From: Rhodovulum sp. MB263
GTDB taxonomy: Bacteria; Pseudomonadota; Alphaproteobacteria; Rhodobacterales; Rhodobacteraceae
Length of the DNA stretch: 64,000 nt
Assembly: GCF_002073975.1 (NCBI RefSeq)
Contig: NZ_CP020384.1
Location: 3,286,001 to 3,350,000, forward strand
Direction: 5' to 3'
Part shown: positions 9,271 to 18,945 of the stretch, piece after piece
Layout: each line of letters begins with the position of its first letter
Position numbering within the stretch: position 1 is the stretch's first letter
Notes under the pieces: generated by a model
Databases searched by the model: none
Told to the model about the DNA's origin: nothing
The model's input: the letters and a program-made list of their open reading frames with translations, nothing else
Program-made: the position numbers and the translations under genes

Positions 9271-10108
9271 CGCGATCCGCCTCGCCGCGGTCCTGGCCCT
9301 TGCCGGGACCGCGGCGCTGGCCGACCCGCCCGGGCGGGTGGTGTCGATGAATCTCTGCACCGACCAGCTTGCCATGCTGGTCGCGGGCCCGGGCCAGCTG
9401 GTCTCGGTCAGCGACCTGGCCGCCAACCCGATGAACTCGGCCATGGCCGAGGCCGCCCGCGCCTATCCCGCCAATACCGGCGGCGCCGAGGAGATCTTCC
9501 TGATGCGCCCCGATCTGGTGCTGGCCGGCACCTATTCGAACCCGGCGACCCTCGCCATGCTCGAGCGCCTCGGCATCCGGGTGGCGCAGATCGGCCTGAC
9601 GACACGGCTCGACGAGGTGGCCGACCGGCTGCGCCAGACCGGAGGGCTTTTGGGCCGCGAGGCACATGCCGAGACCCTGGCCCGCGCCTTCGAACAGGAC
9701 CTCGCCCGGCTGTCGCAGAGCGGCCCGCCCCGGCCGCTGGCCGCCTTCTTCTATGCCAACGGCTACACCCAGGGCGAGGGCACGCTTGCGGACGACATCC
9801 TCACCCGTGCGGGCTTTGCCAATCTCGCCCGCACCGACCAGGCCGCCCAGGGTCGCCATGGCGGCTTCGATCTCGCGCTCGAGGAACTGGTGATGGCCGA
9901 TCCCGAGCTGCTGATCCTCTCGCGCCCCTATCCGAAAACCTCGCGCGCCGAAGAGATCCTGGCCCATCCAGCGCTCCGCGCCCTGCCCGCGGCGGCGGCC
10001 CCCGCCTTTTCCGGCCCCGACTGGGTCTGCGGCACCCCCTATGCGCTCCGCGCCCTGGCCGAGATGACCCGCCGCCGGGACTCGGACGCCGCCACCGCGC
10101 CCGACTGA
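9245..10108 (+). CDS. btuF: Periplasmic cobalamin-binding protein of a BtuFCD-type importer
   Basis: A 287-residue class III periplasmic binding protein (TroA/BtuF fold) that should carry B12 from the receptor to an inner-membrane ABC importer. A signal sequence (AIRLAAVLALAGTAALA) precedes the RVVSMNLCTDQLAMLVAG motif typical of BtuF/FhuD-like proteins. The gene overlaps the end of btuB by about 26 bases if the ATG at 9245 is used; a GTG at 9257 is the alternative and leaves a more canonical signal peptide. No btuC or btuD lies beside it in the window, so the permease and ATPase must be encoded elsewhere. Confidence 0.85.
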   Translation: MWACVPPSSAIRLAAVLALAGTAALADPPGRVVSMNLCTDQLAMLVAGPGQLVSVSDLAANPMNSAMAEAARAYPANTGGAEEIFLMRPDLVLAGTYSNPATLAMLERLGIRVAQIGLTTRLDEVADRLRQTGGLLGREAHAETLARAFEQDLARLSQSGPPRPLAAFFYANGYTQGEGTLADDILTRAGFANLARTDQAAQGRHGGFDLALEELVMADPELLILSRPYPKTSRAEEILAHPALRALPAAAAPAFSGPDWVCGTPYALRALAEMTRRRDSDAATAPD

Positions 10109-10197
10109 GCCCCGATACGCTTGCAGCTTCTTCTTGGGCCAAATACCCATGACGCGACGCCCGCAACCGGCGTCCGGTCGCGACAGGAGCCCCACCG

Positions 10198-11658
10198 ATG
10201 ACACGCGCACTCATGCTGCAGGGCACCGGCTCGAATGTCGGCAAGTCGCTTCTGGTGGCCGGGCTCTGCCGCGCAGCGCTTCGGCGCGGGCTGTCGGTTG
10301 CGCCTTTCAAGCCGCAGAACATGTCGAACAATGCCGCCGTCACCGCCGATGGCGGCGAGATCGGCCGGGCGCAGGCACTGCAGGCCCGGGCCGCGGGGCT
10401 TGAGCCGCTGACCGACATGAACCCGGTCCTTCTGAAACCCGAAACCGATACCGGCGCGCAACTGGTGGTGCAGGGCCGGGCCCGGGGCGCGCTGCGCGCC
10501 CGCGCCTTCGCCGCCGAGAAACCGAAACTGATGGCGCCGGTGCTGGACAGCTTCCACCGGCTGGCCGCCGGGCGTGACCTGATCATCGTCGAGGGCGCCG
10601 GAAGCCCGGCCGAGGTCAACCTGCGCTCGGGCGACATCGCGAATATGGGCTTTGCCCGGGCCGCGAACGTTCCGGTGGTGCTGATCGGCGATATCGACCG
10701 GGGCGGCGTGATCGCCCAGATCGTCGGCACGCAGGCGGTGCTCGATCCCGGTGATCTGGCCATGGTCCGGGGCTTTGCCATCAACAAGTTCCGCGGCGAT
10801 CCGCGGCTTTTCGACGATGGCTACCGGCTGATCGGGGCCCGCACCGGCTGGCCCGGCTTCGGCGTGATCCCGTGGTTTCCCGAGGCCTGCCGCCTGCCTG
10901 CCGAGGATGCCGTCGATCTGGGCGGCGCGGGCCGGGGCAACTTTCACGTCGTCTGCCCGATGCTGTCGCGGATCGCCAATTTCGACGATCTCGACCCGCT
11001 CAAGCTCGAACCCGGCATCCGGCTGAGCATGGTGCCACCGGGCCGCGCCCTGCCCGGCGATGCCGATCTGGTGATCCTGCCCGGCACCAAATCGACCCGG
11101 GGCGATCTGGCTTTCCTGCGCGCCCAGGGCTGGGATATCGACCTTGCCGCACATCTGCGCCGGGGCGGGCAGGTGCTGGGGCTCTGCGGTGGCTATCAGA
11201 TGCTCGGCCGCCGCATCGCCGATCCGGAGGGGCTCGAAGGTCCGCCGGGCGTGACCGAGGGCCTTGGCCTTCTCGATGTCGAGACGGTGATGCATGCCGA
11301 CAAGACCCTGACCCGGATCGCGGCCACCCATGCCGCAACCGGCGCCACCGTCTCGGGCTACGAGATCCATATCGGCGCGACCGAAGGGCCCGACCGCGCG
11401 CGCCCCTTCGTCCATATCGGCGACCGACCCGAAGGGGCGATCTCGGCCGATGGGCGGGTCGCGGGCAGCTATCTGCACGGGCTTTTCTCCGAGGACGGCT
11501 TCCGCCGCGCCTGGCTCGCAGGGCTGGGGCTCGAAACCGGCAGAAAAGGCTATGACGCCACGGTCGAGGACACGCTTGACAGGCTGGCCGCCCATCTTGA
11601 AACCCATCTCGACATCGACGCGCTTCTCGGCCTCGCCGGGGCTCTCGCCAGTCGGTAG
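10198..11658 (+). CDS. cobQ: Cobyric acid synthase (adenosylcobyrate synthase, glutamine-hydrolysing)
   Basis: A 486-residue enzyme that amidates the b, d, e and g side chains of adenosylcobyrinic acid a,c-diamide in cobalamin synthesis. The N-terminal MinD-like ATPase domain opens with [12 protein letters not shown] and contains KPQNMSNNA. The C-terminal class I-like glutamine amidotransferase domain has the nucleophile Cys in [12 protein letters not shown] near residue 330 and the His-bearing region [11 protein letters not shown] near 425. The length matches the family. It lies 89 bases downstream of btuF in the same direction and may share the riboswitch-controlled transcript, so the cell both imports and makes or remodels corrinoids. 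Confidence 0.95.
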   Translation: MTRALMLQGTGSNVGKSLLVAGLCRAALRRGLSVAPFKPQNMSNNAAVTADGGEIGRAQALQARAAGLEPLTDMNPVLLKPETDTGAQLVVQGRARGALRARAFAAEKPKLMAPVLDSFHRLAAGRDLIIVEGAGSPAEVNLRSGDIANMGFARAANVPVVLIGDIDRGGVIAQIVGTQAVLDPGDLAMVRGFAINKFRGDPRLFDDGYRLIGARTGWPGFGVIPWFPEACRLPAEDAVDLGGAGRGNFHVVCPMLSRIANFDDLDPLKLEPGIRLSMVPPGRALPGDADLVILPGTKSTRGDLAFLRAQGWDIDLAAHLRRGGQVLGLCGGYQMLGRRIADPEGLEGPPGVTEGLGLLDVETVMHADKTLTRIAATHAATGATVSGYEIHIGATEGPDRARPFVHIGDRPEGAISADGRVAGSYLHGLFSEDGFRRAWLAGLGLETGRKGYDATVEDTLDRLAAHLETHLDIDALLGLAGALASR

Positions 11659-11803
11659 GCCCGGGCAATCTTATACCGATCCCCCCCCCGGGGCGCGCTC
11701 AGCGGCCACGGGACGTCTTTCCAAAGCGGGTGGGGTGGATGGCCCCTGCTCGCCCGGCATCGCAATGCGCCCTCGTGCAGATGTCCTTGCCTGCTGCGGG
11801 AGA

Positions 11804-12860
11804 AGCCAAGCATCTGACGGTTACGACAGTCGGTCCGGATCCGGCCGAGAAGCTCTTCCAGGTTCACGGGATCACCCCAGCGGGCGAGGTCGTCTTCAAC
11901 AAGCCGCTGCGCCGGGCAGAGCGGCCCGCGTTCTTCGAGCGCCCCGCCCCTTACCTGATCGGGCAGGAGGCCGGTGCGTCGGGCCAGTATCGGGCGCGGG
12001 AACTCTCGAAGCAGGGACAGGAAGTGCGGCCGATCCCGCTGATCCACGTCAAACCCGACGTGAAGCGGGGCAAATCAGACGGTGACCCGGAACGTGGCCC
12101 CAGTGGGGCCGCGCAAGATGCGGAAGCGAGCCTCGCGAGGCCGTGGCGCGGCCGACCATGCGCGTCGTGCAGGTGAAGCCGGAAGACCGGCAGGCCCTGC
12201 CAGGCTTGCACCGGACGGCGGGAACGCGTGGGGCGGCAGGGACCGCAGCAGGTGAACATGCTGCGCGGACGGCTGGCGGAATTCGGGATAGTCCTGCCTC
12301 AGGGTCTGGCGAAGGTGACGGGCTTCGCGAAGGCTGTCGTCGACGGTTCGGCCCCGGATAGTCCCGGGATCGGGCCGGATGTCCTGCGCCTCCTCTCCGT
12401 GCAACTCCTGTCGACCGGTCCTCTCATGCGCCGGCCTGACATGCGGCTGGAGACCATCACGCGTGCAGACCGGCAGATGAAATTGCTGCGGGACCATTCC
12501 GGGGGGGAAACCGATGACGGCTTCTGCCATCGTGGCGAGCATCGGCAACGGAGGGCAGTTCCGCAACGGACGGCAGTTTGCGGGCTCGTTCGGACTGACG
12601 CCCGGAAACGACTCCGGCGAAGGAAAGGCTCGGCAGGATCACGAAGATGGGGCCGGTATCTCCGGGAATTGCGCGTCGTGGGCATAACGCCCCCTGTGGT
12701 CCGGCTGAAGGTTCGGCCGGACAAGGGCGATCCGTGGCCGCTAAAATTGCCGGAGCGAAAGCGGTTCCGGCTGGCGACGATCGCGATGGCCAACAGGACG
12801 GCCGGGGTCATCCGGGTTGTCCTGACACGCGGCTGGCCCTGCTCGCCGCAGGCTGCCTGA
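11804..12860 (+). pseudogene. IS110-family transposase remnant
   Basis: Spliced across frames, this reads as a degraded IS110 transposase. The pieces are KLFQVHGITPAGEVVFNKPL, FFERPAPYLIGQEAGASGQY, VKPDVKRGKSD, EAVARPTMRVVQVKPEDRQA, LRGRLAEFGIVLPQGLAKVT, TASAIVASIGNGGQFRNGRQ FAGSFGLTP, and finally RFRLATIAMANRTAGVIRVV before the stop at 12860. Several indels break the frame, and a short palindromic insertion at 12093-12111 interrupts it after KRGKSD. The RuvC-like DEDD and Ser motifs are no longer in one frame, so it is inactive. Element ends were not resolved. Confidence 0.8.
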
Positions 12861-13599
12861 TCCGGGACGCCCGGCCTTGAAGAGCGCATGACCGACGAGG
12901 TGATGGAGCCCCCTCAGCCGCGAAACCGGGGGAACCCGCCGAACTTCGGGGGCGCTATGACCCGCAAAGCTGACAGGGCCCCGGGACGCGGAAACCATCA
13001 GGGCCAGCGGTTGCAAGGCCGCGCAACCAGACCGGGCACAGGATCGCTTCCGAACGGGTGCATTACCGTCATTTCCCGCTTGCCATGCAGGAGCCATCCC
13101 CACAGGCCGTTCGAGGCGTTGTCCTTTCCATGGGAGACGGCCTCACCGGGCCGCTGGCAGGAGGGGCCGCGCCTCATGACAGAGCCGGCGCCGAACGCCC
13201 GAAAACTGCAGCTTGCCTTGGGCGTGCTGACGGCCCTCAACCTGGCCTCGATCAGGCTGCGGTGTGAGCCGTGCACAGACCTGCCCCGCAGGTCGCCCCT
13301 CAGGGGCCTGATCGAGGGCAGGCCTTGCCCCGACAGGGATCAGATCCGGCTGAACCCGTCCAACGGACCGCGGCGCCCCTGCCCGGGCTGGCCAGCCGCG
13401 GTCGGCACATCGCCCGATCTGCGAATGGCGGGGCACCGAAGAACATGACGCAGGCCGTCGCGGAAGCGCGGGCCATTGCCTGCCGCCCTCGGCCGCCCGC
13501 GCCTCCGGGCCCGGCCCCGATTGCCCGGGCCGGGCTTGCGTGACGAGACCGGGTGGCCGACCGACCCTCTGGCGGCGGCGCGATCCGGCGATGACGCCG
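12861..13599. other. Gene-poor, decayed stretch after the IS110 remnant
   Basis: About 740 bases with no gene I can support. Open frames on both strands lack ribosome binding sites and have Pro/Arg/Gly-heavy translations. The block GGAGCCATCCCCAC near 13090 might belong to an IS end, since GGGGTGGATGGCCCC stands near 11732 on the other side of the transposase, but the match is too poor to call inverted repeats. Confidence 0.4.
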
Positions 13600-13845
13600 G
13601 TTTGCGCGCCCCGCGCCTTCGCCCCGGTCGGACCCACGGCCGCGACGGCCCCGAGGGCATCCGTGAGAGGACCGGGTGGCTCGGGCATCTGAAACGCGGG
13701 GCTCAGATCCTCATGGTCAGGCATGACATGGAGGCCGTCCTCCGGCGCGCCGACCGGGTCAGCATGCCCGTCTGGACGCGGGGCCGCGACCGAGACATTC
13801 CCGTCGAGATCCCGCCCCGGATGCAGGCAAAGGCAGCCGAGACCG
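13600..13845 (+). pseudogene. C-terminal remnant of a LivG/LivF-type ABC ATPase
   Basis: The plus strand encodes PEGIRERTGWLGHLKRG, then QILMVRHDMEAVLRRADRVS and MPVWTRGRDRDIPVEIPP. This matches the end of branched-chain-amino-acid-type ABC ATPases (expected 'LDEPTAGMGPEG...ILLVEHDMEAVFRLADRISVLVYGRVIASGTPDEIR'). The H-loop His is kept, while the Walker B/D-loop region upstream is frameshifted by about one base near 13640. No Walker A or permease genes are nearby, so this is an orphan scar of a lost transporter operon. Confidence 0.6.
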
Positions 13846-13890
13846 GTCAGGCCGCCGCAGCCCCGCCACTTCGCGCGGCTCAGCCCCGGC

Positions 13891-14664
13891 TCAGGCCGGA
13901 CGGCGCCGCACGAAGCGCCCGTCGGGGCCGAGATGGATGCCGCATTCGGTCTTGTCGGGATTGTCGGCCCAGCGCCCGGCTCGCGCATCCTCGCCCGCCC
14001 GGACCGCCCGAGTGCAGGGCGCGCAGCCGACCGAGCGGAACCCCCTGGCCTCCAGCGGATGGCGCGGCAGATCATGGGCGACGAAATAGGCGTCGAGATC
14101 CGCGCGGTGCCAGAAGGCCAGCGGATTGACCTTGAGATGCGTCCCGTCGCGCTCGATCGCGGGCAGGGCCGCGCGGGTCGCGCCCTGGTAGCGCTTGCGC
14201 CCCGAGATCCAGGTGTCGACCCCCGCGAGCGCATCCGCCAGCGGAAAGGTCTTGCGCAGCAGGCAGCACATGTTCGGGTCCTCCTCCGCCAGCCGGCGAT
14301 CGGGATCTTCGGCGGCGATGATGGCGGGATCTGGACGGACCTCGACGAGATTGAGATCGAACAGCCGGACCAGCCGGTCGCGATAGGTCAGCGTCTCGTC
14401 GAAATGCCGTCCGGTCTCGATGAAGAGCACCGGGATCTGCGGCAGGATCCGGGTGACATAATGCAGCAAGACCGCGCTTTCGGTGCCGAAGGACGAGACC
14501 AGCGCGCGCGTTCCGAGCCGCGGATCCTGCAGAAGCCCCGCCATGTCGACATGACCGAGATCGGGCATGTGGTCGGCCTGCAGCGCCTCGAGGAGGCGGT
14601 CCCTGCCGCCCGGAGGCCAGGAGCTGCCGGACCCGGAAGACATGTCGGAAACGGGATCGGACAT
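13891..14664 (-). CDS. cysH: Phosphoadenylyl/adenylyl-sulfate reductase (thioredoxin-dependent)
   Basis: A 257-residue PAPS/APS reductase of assimilatory sulfate reduction, producing sulfite. It has the PP-loop-like SSFGTESAVLLHYV segment, and ETGRHFDETLTYRDRL. It also has the two Cys pairs CCLLRK (near 147) and CAPCTR (near 222) that bind a [4Fe-4S] cluster, plus the C-terminal ECGIHLG with the catalytic Cys. The cysteine set indicates that APS is the likely substrate. Start ATG at 14664 follows AGGAGG at 10 bases; the longer open frame upstream has no ribosome binding site. The usual partners cysI/cobA are not adjacent here. Confidence 0.92.
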   Translation of the reverse strand: MSDPVSDMSSGSGSSWPPGGRDRLLEALQADHMPDLGHVDMAGLLQDPRLGTRALVSSFGTESAVLLHYVTRILPQIPVLFIETGRHFDETLTYRDRLVRLFDLNLVEVRPDPAIIAAEDPDRRLAEEDPNMCCLLRKTFPLADALAGVDTWISGRKRYQGATRAALPAIERDGTHLKVNPLAFWHRADLDAYFVAHDLPRHPLEARGFRSVGCAPCTRAVRAGEDARAGRWADNPDKTECGIHLGPDGRFVRRRPA

Positions 14665-14874
14665 CGGAACGTTTCCTCCTGCGGCATCCCTTCCGACGTA
14701 ACATTGCAGACCCGCCGGGAAAACCCGGATGCGGACGACCGGCGGTCCGTTGCCGCCATGGCGGGACTTTCCGCAACGCTCTGACATGCGCCTGTCACAT
14801 TAACGGGGACAGGGTCCCCGTACTGGCCAAGTCCCGCCCCGCAGCGTATCCCGATCCCGACCCGCCGACAGAGA

Positions 14875-15660
14875 ATGCCGATGACCCGCCCTGCCCTGCT
14901 GATCTTCACCGACCTCGACGGCACGCTTCTGGATCACGAGACCTATTCCCACGCAGAGGCCGCCCCGGCCCTGAGAGCCCTGCGCGCAGCCGGGGTGCCG
15001 GTGATCCTCGCCTCGTCGAAGACCGCCGCCGAAATCGCCCCGCTCCGGACAGAGCTGGGGCTCTCGGCCTATCCGGCGATTGTCGAGAACGGCGCGGGCC
15101 GTCTCGAACCGGACGCCGAAGCGCCCCGGACCGGCGGTCGCTACCGCGCGCTTCGCAGCGCGCTGAGCCAGGTGCCCGCCCCGCTGCGGAGCCGCTTCAA
15201 GGGGTTCGGAGACGGTGGCACGGAATGGATCGCCGAGGTGACGGGGCTTGCACCCGAGGCCGCCGCGCTGGCCGCCCGGAGGCTTTATTCCGAACCCGGG
15301 ATCTGGTCGGGCAGCGAGACCGAGAAGTCGGCGTTCCTGGCCGCGTTGCAGGCGCAGGGGGTCAGCGGCCGCGAGGGCGGACGGTTCCTGACGCTTTCTT
15401 TCGGAGCCAGCAAGGCCGGGCAGATGGCCGAGATCGCGGCGCGCTATACCACGCCTTTCGTCGTGGCGCTGGGCGATGCGCCGAACGACCGCGAGATGCT
15501 GGAACAGGCCGATCAGGGCTTCATCATCGCCAATCCGCACCGCGCGCCGATGCCGCCGCTCGCGGGCGAGGAGACCGGACGGATCCAGCGGATCGCCGCT
15601 GCCGGTCCGAAAGGTTGGAACCTGGCCCTGAGGCAGGTTATCTCTGATTTCGGGATCTGA
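14875..15660 (+). CDS. HAD-IIB phosphatase, probable glucosyl-3-phosphoglycerate (mannosyl-3-phosphoglycerate-type) phosphatase
   Basis: A 261-residue HAD hydrolase of the mannosyl-3-phosphoglycerate phosphatase type. It has motif I FTDLDGTLLD (nucleophile Asp13, Asp15), motif II LASSKTAAE, the Lys region FGASKAGQM and motif IV LGDAPNDREMLE. It sits 86 bases upstream of a glucosyl-3-phosphoglycerate synthase on the same strand. It should therefore remove the phosphate from glucosyl-3-phosphoglycerate to give glucosylglycerate, a compatible solute. Substrate preference for the mannosyl or glucosyl form cannot be read from sequence; the neighbour argues for glucosyl. Confidence 0.85.
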   Translation: MPMTRPALLIFTDLDGTLLDHETYSHAEAAPALRALRAAGVPVILASSKTAAEIAPLRTELGLSAYPAIVENGAGRLEPDAEAPRTGGRYRALRSALSQVPAPLRSRFKGFGDGGTEWIAEVTGLAPEAAALAARRLYSEPGIWSGSETEKSAFLAALQAQGVSGREGGRFLTLSFGASKAGQMAEIAARYTTPFVVALGDAPNDREMLEQADQGFIIANPHRAPMPPLAGEETGRIQRIAAAGPKGWNLALRQVISDFGI

Positions 15661-15746
15661 CGGTCCCGCATTTTTTCCGGGCCCGGGCCTTTTCCGGACC
15701 ACCTGTCCATTTTCGGGGCGACACGCTCCGGCAAGGAGACGCGCAA

Positions 15747-16979
15747 ATGGCCGATTTCCACCAGAACGGCAATGTCGCCACCCTGCACAACCTGAGGTCG
15801 GCCCCGACCGAGCTTCTGGTTCATGAACTGACGACCTTCGCCCAGAGCCGCAAGATCAGCCTGATCCTGCCCTCGCTGTTTTCCGAGCTGGAAGGCGACG
15901 CGCTGCCGAAGATCCTCGACGAGCTGGCCGAGGTGCCGTTCCTGCACCGGATCGTGATCGGGCTCGACCAGGCCGACGAGGCGCAGTTCGCCCATGCGCT
16001 GCAGTTCTTCGACCGGCTGCCGCAGACCCATGTGGTGATCTGGCAGGACAGTCCGCGGATGCAGGCGATCCATGCCCGGCTGGAGGCGCATAACCTGCAA
16101 CCGGGCGACCCCGGCAAGGGCCGCAATGTCTGGTTCTGCATGGGCTATCTCATGGCCTGCAAGGACAGCGCGGTGATGGCGCTGCATGATTGCGACATCG
16201 TCACCTATTCGCGCGAGATGCTGGCGCGGCTGGTCTACCCCGTGGCGAATCCCAATTTCCCCTATCAGCTGGCCAAGGGCTTCTATCCGCGGATCGGCGG
16301 GGACAAGCTCAATGGCCGGGTCAGCCGGCTGCTGGTCAGCCCGATCCTGCTGGCGCTGAAGAAGACCATCGGCGACCGGGACTACCTCGATTACCTCAGA
16401 TCCTTCCGCTATCCGCTGTCGGGCGAATTCGCGCTCCGGACCGCGACCCTGCCCAATCTGCGCATCCCCTCGGACTGGGGGCTGGAAATCGGGGTGCTGT
16501 CCGAAGCCTGGCGCAATCTCGCGCCGCGCTCGGTCTGTCAGGTCGAGATCTCGGATGCCTATGACCACAAGCACCAGCCGGTCTCGCCCGAGGATGCCAC
16601 ACGCGGCCTGTCGCGGATGTCGGTGGATATCTGCAAGTCGATCTTCCGCAAGCTGGCGGCCGATGGCACGGTGTTCTCCGAAGAGATCTTCCGCACGCTG
16701 AAGGCCACCTATTACCGCGAGGCGCTGGACCTTCTGGACTGCTATTACAATGACGCAAGGATGAACGGGCTGAGCCTCGACCGGCATGCCGAGGAGAACA
16801 TCATCGAGCTTTTCGCCCGGAACATCACCGAGGCCGGGCAGGTCTTTCTGGACCACCCGGCCGAGACCCCCTTCATCCCGACCTGGAACCGGGTGCATTC
16901 GGCCGACCCGACGCTGATGGACGACATGATGGCGGCGGTGACGGCGGACGGGACCGATTACCGGTCTTCGGCCGGATAG
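15747..16979 (+). CDS. gpgS: Glucosyl-3-phosphoglycerate synthase (GT81)
   Basis: A 410-residue GT-A glycosyltransferase that should couple NDP-glucose with 3-phospho-D-glycerate to make glucosyl-3-phosphoglycerate. Seen are the N-terminal KISLILPSLFSELEGDALPK, a metal-binding acidic motif in ALHDCDIVTYSREML, the stretch PNFPYQLAKGFYPRIGG with GRVSRLL, and LPSDWGLEIG-like LRIPSDWGLEIGVLSEAW. These are hallmarks of GpgS rather than of other GT2-like enzymes. The start follows GGAGACGCGCAA. The upstream phosphatase completes the two-step synthesis, and the convergent genes beyond encode a likely breakdown route. Confidence 0.9.
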   Translation: MADFHQNGNVATLHNLRSAPTELLVHELTTFAQSRKISLILPSLFSELEGDALPKILDELAEVPFLHRIVIGLDQADEAQFAHALQFFDRLPQTHVVIWQDSPRMQAIHARLEAHNLQPGDPGKGRNVWFCMGYLMACKDSAVMALHDCDIVTYSREMLARLVYPVANPNFPYQLAKGFYPRIGGDKLNGRVSRLLVSPILLALKKTIGDRDYLDYLRSFRYPLSGEFALRTATLPNLRIPSDWGLEIGVLSEAWRNLAPRSVCQVEISDAYDHKHQPVSPEDATRGLSRMSVDICKSIFRKLAADGTVFSEEIFRTLKATYYREALDLLDCYYNDARMNGLSLDRHAEENIIELFARNITEAGQVFLDHPAETPFIPTWNRVHSADPTLMDDMMAAVTADGTDYRSSAG

Positions 16980-17055
16980 GCGCGCGGGCATCGGCACAAG
17001 CCAGGTGGAACAAGCCAGGCACGGGCGGCCGGCCTGGCAGAGGCAACCGCCCCGG

Positions 17056-18822
17056 CTAGCCCCTGTCCCGACTGGCCCCGTCGCGGTTCGAGATCCAGCG
17101 GCATTGATAGGGCGCGAAGGGAATGTCGGTGCCATGGGGCGAGATCCGCTCGCCCGAGAGCAGGTCGACCCAGTCCTCGCCGCCGATCAGGTTGATCGCC
17201 ATCGGCGAGACCGACAGCTCCTCGGCGCTGACATTGTGCAGCGCGAAGACCGACTGGTCGCGGTCGAGGCTCTGGCGCCAGAGCCCGAACAGGCGGCAGT
17301 CGAGATGCAGCGTGAACTGGGTGGCGTTCGGATGGAAGGCGGGCTGACGACGGCGGATGCCGATCCGCCGCTTCATCTGCCGCAGCACCAGCGACTGCGG
17401 GCTTTCGGGGTTTTCCAGAAGCGCCAGCAGCGCGGGATAGTCCCAGCGATGGCGGTTGATCGCCCGCTTGATGCCGGTCTTCTCGACCCCGGCATGATCG
17501 TTGGGCGTCGCCAGTAACGAATGCACATAGAAGGCCGGGAAGCCCTCCAGCGCCATGACGATGCTTTGCGAACAGAGAAAGCGCTCGACCTGCCAGCCAT
17601 CCTCGCCCGAAAAGGTGCCCTTCATCGCGTCGAACCAGGTGATGTTCAGCTCATAGGCCGTTTCGCCGCCGCCGACGGTCGAGCGCATCGAGACCTCGCC
17701 GCCGAAGGACCGGATCGCGCCGATGATGTCGCCGATCTGCTCTTCGGGCAGCAGCCCCTCGACCGGGCGCATGCCGATGCCGTCATGCGAGGCGGTGAAG
17801 TTGAGATAGGCACAGCCCAGCTGGGCGGGCGGCATCGTCGCCTGCCAGCGATGCAGGTATTCGGCGGTGCCCGACAGAAGCGCATGCAGGACCAGCGGCG
17901 GCAGCGAGAAATTGTAGACCGCATGGGCCTCGTTCCGGTTGCCGAAATAGCTGAGATTCTCGTGGTTGGGCACGTTGGTCTCGGTCAGCAGCACGATCGG
18001 CTCGACCGCGAAATCGCACAAGACCCGCATCAGCTGGACGATGGCATGGGTCTCGGGCATGTGGATCGAGGGGGTGCCGGGCTCCTTCCAGAGGAAGGCC
18101 ACCGCATCGAGCCGGACGATACGCACCCCGTTCTCGACATGCAGCCGCATGATCCGCAGGAATTCCAGCAGCACCTCGGGGTTGCGGAAATCGAGATCGA
18201 CCTGATCGTGGCTGAAGGTGCACCAGACATGGCGAGTGCCGTTCGCGGTCTCGACCTCGCGCAGAAGCGGGCTGGTGCGCGGGCGCACCACAGGGGCCAG
18301 ATCGTCCTCGGGCGAGGCCTCGAAGAAGAAGCGGTCATAGGGCGGATGACCCTGCCGGTATTCGCTGAACCAGTGCGACTGGCTCGAGACATGGTTCAGG
18401 ACGAGGTCCGACATCACCCGGAAGCTGCCCGCGATGCGCCGGATATCCTCCCAGTCGCCCAGGTTGGAATTGACCATCCGGTAATCGGTGACCGCGAAAC
18501 CGTCATCCGAGGTGAAGGGAAAGAAGGGCAGGATATGCACGCCCCCGACCGTGCCCTCGAGATGGCGGTGCAGGAAATCGTTCAGCAGGTCGAGCGGCTT
18601 GTGCTGGCCGTCGGTGAAGCTGTTGCCATAGGTGATGACCATCGAGTCCTCGCAGGACCAGAGCCGGTTCGACGGCATCCGGGCGCGACGGCGGGGATGC
18701 GTTCCGTCAGGCCAGAACGCCTCGACGATCCGGTCGATCAGGTGCTCGCGGTCGTGATCGGGATAGATCCGCCCGACCAGTCCGGCCAGTTTGATGCGCA
18801 GGGTCTGCGTCGTGTCTGTCAT
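17056..18822 (-). CDS. GH13_18 sucrose-phosphorylase family enzyme, probable glucosylglycerate phosphorylase
   Basis: A 588-residue alpha-amylase-fold phosphorylase. Visible are the family elements GGVHILPFFPFTSDDGF, SDLVLNHVSSQSHWF, the nucleophile Asp in VRIVRLDAVAFLWKEPGT, the acid/base Glu in VLLTETNVPNHENLSYFG, and NFTASHDGIGMRP. The subfamily contains sucrose, sucrose-6-phosphate and glucosylglycerate phosphorylases. Position between a glucosylglycerate synthesis pair and a glycerate kinase makes 2-O-glucosyl-D-glycerate the most likely substrate, giving glucose 1-phosphate and D-glycerate. The ATG at 18822 is used, as the longer frame starts in low-complexity sequence. Sucrose remains possible. 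Confidence 0.85.
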   Translation of the reverse strand: MTDTTQTLRIKLAGLVGRIYPDHDREHLIDRIVEAFWPDGTHPRRRARMPSNRLWSCEDSMVITYGNSFTDGQHKPLDLLNDFLHRHLEGTVGGVHILPFFPFTSDDGFAVTDYRMVNSNLGDWEDIRRIAGSFRVMSDLVLNHVSSQSHWFSEYRQGHPPYDRFFFEASPEDDLAPVVRPRTSPLLREVETANGTRHVWCTFSHDQVDLDFRNPEVLLEFLRIMRLHVENGVRIVRLDAVAFLWKEPGTPSIHMPETHAIVQLMRVLCDFAVEPIVLLTETNVPNHENLSYFGNRNEAHAVYNFSLPPLVLHALLSGTAEYLHRWQATMPPAQLGCAYLNFTASHDGIGMRPVEGLLPEEQIGDIIGAIRSFGGEVSMRSTVGGGETAYELNITWFDAMKGTFSGEDGWQVERFLCSQSIVMALEGFPAFYVHSLLATPNDHAGVEKTGIKRAINRHRWDYPALLALLENPESPQSLVLRQMKRRIGIRRRQPAFHPNATQFTLHLDCRLFGLWRQSLDRDQSVFALHNVSAEELSVSPMAINLIGGEDWVDLLSGERISPHGTDIPFAPYQCRWISNRDGASRDRG

Positions 18823-18945
18823 TGTGCCCAGGCGTTTCCCGACCTCATTTCTTGCCCGCCGGGGCCGGGCTGGCAAGGCGCAAAGCCTGAAATCCCGAGG
18901 CGCGCCAGCCCCGCGCCCTGTCTGTGCCCGGAATTTGGGCGCAGA

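Noticed and set aside
11680-11692. Run of C before the IS110 remnant as a phase-variation tract
   Set aside because: It is nine bases long and lies between a complete gene and a dead transposase, with no gene whose expression it could switch.
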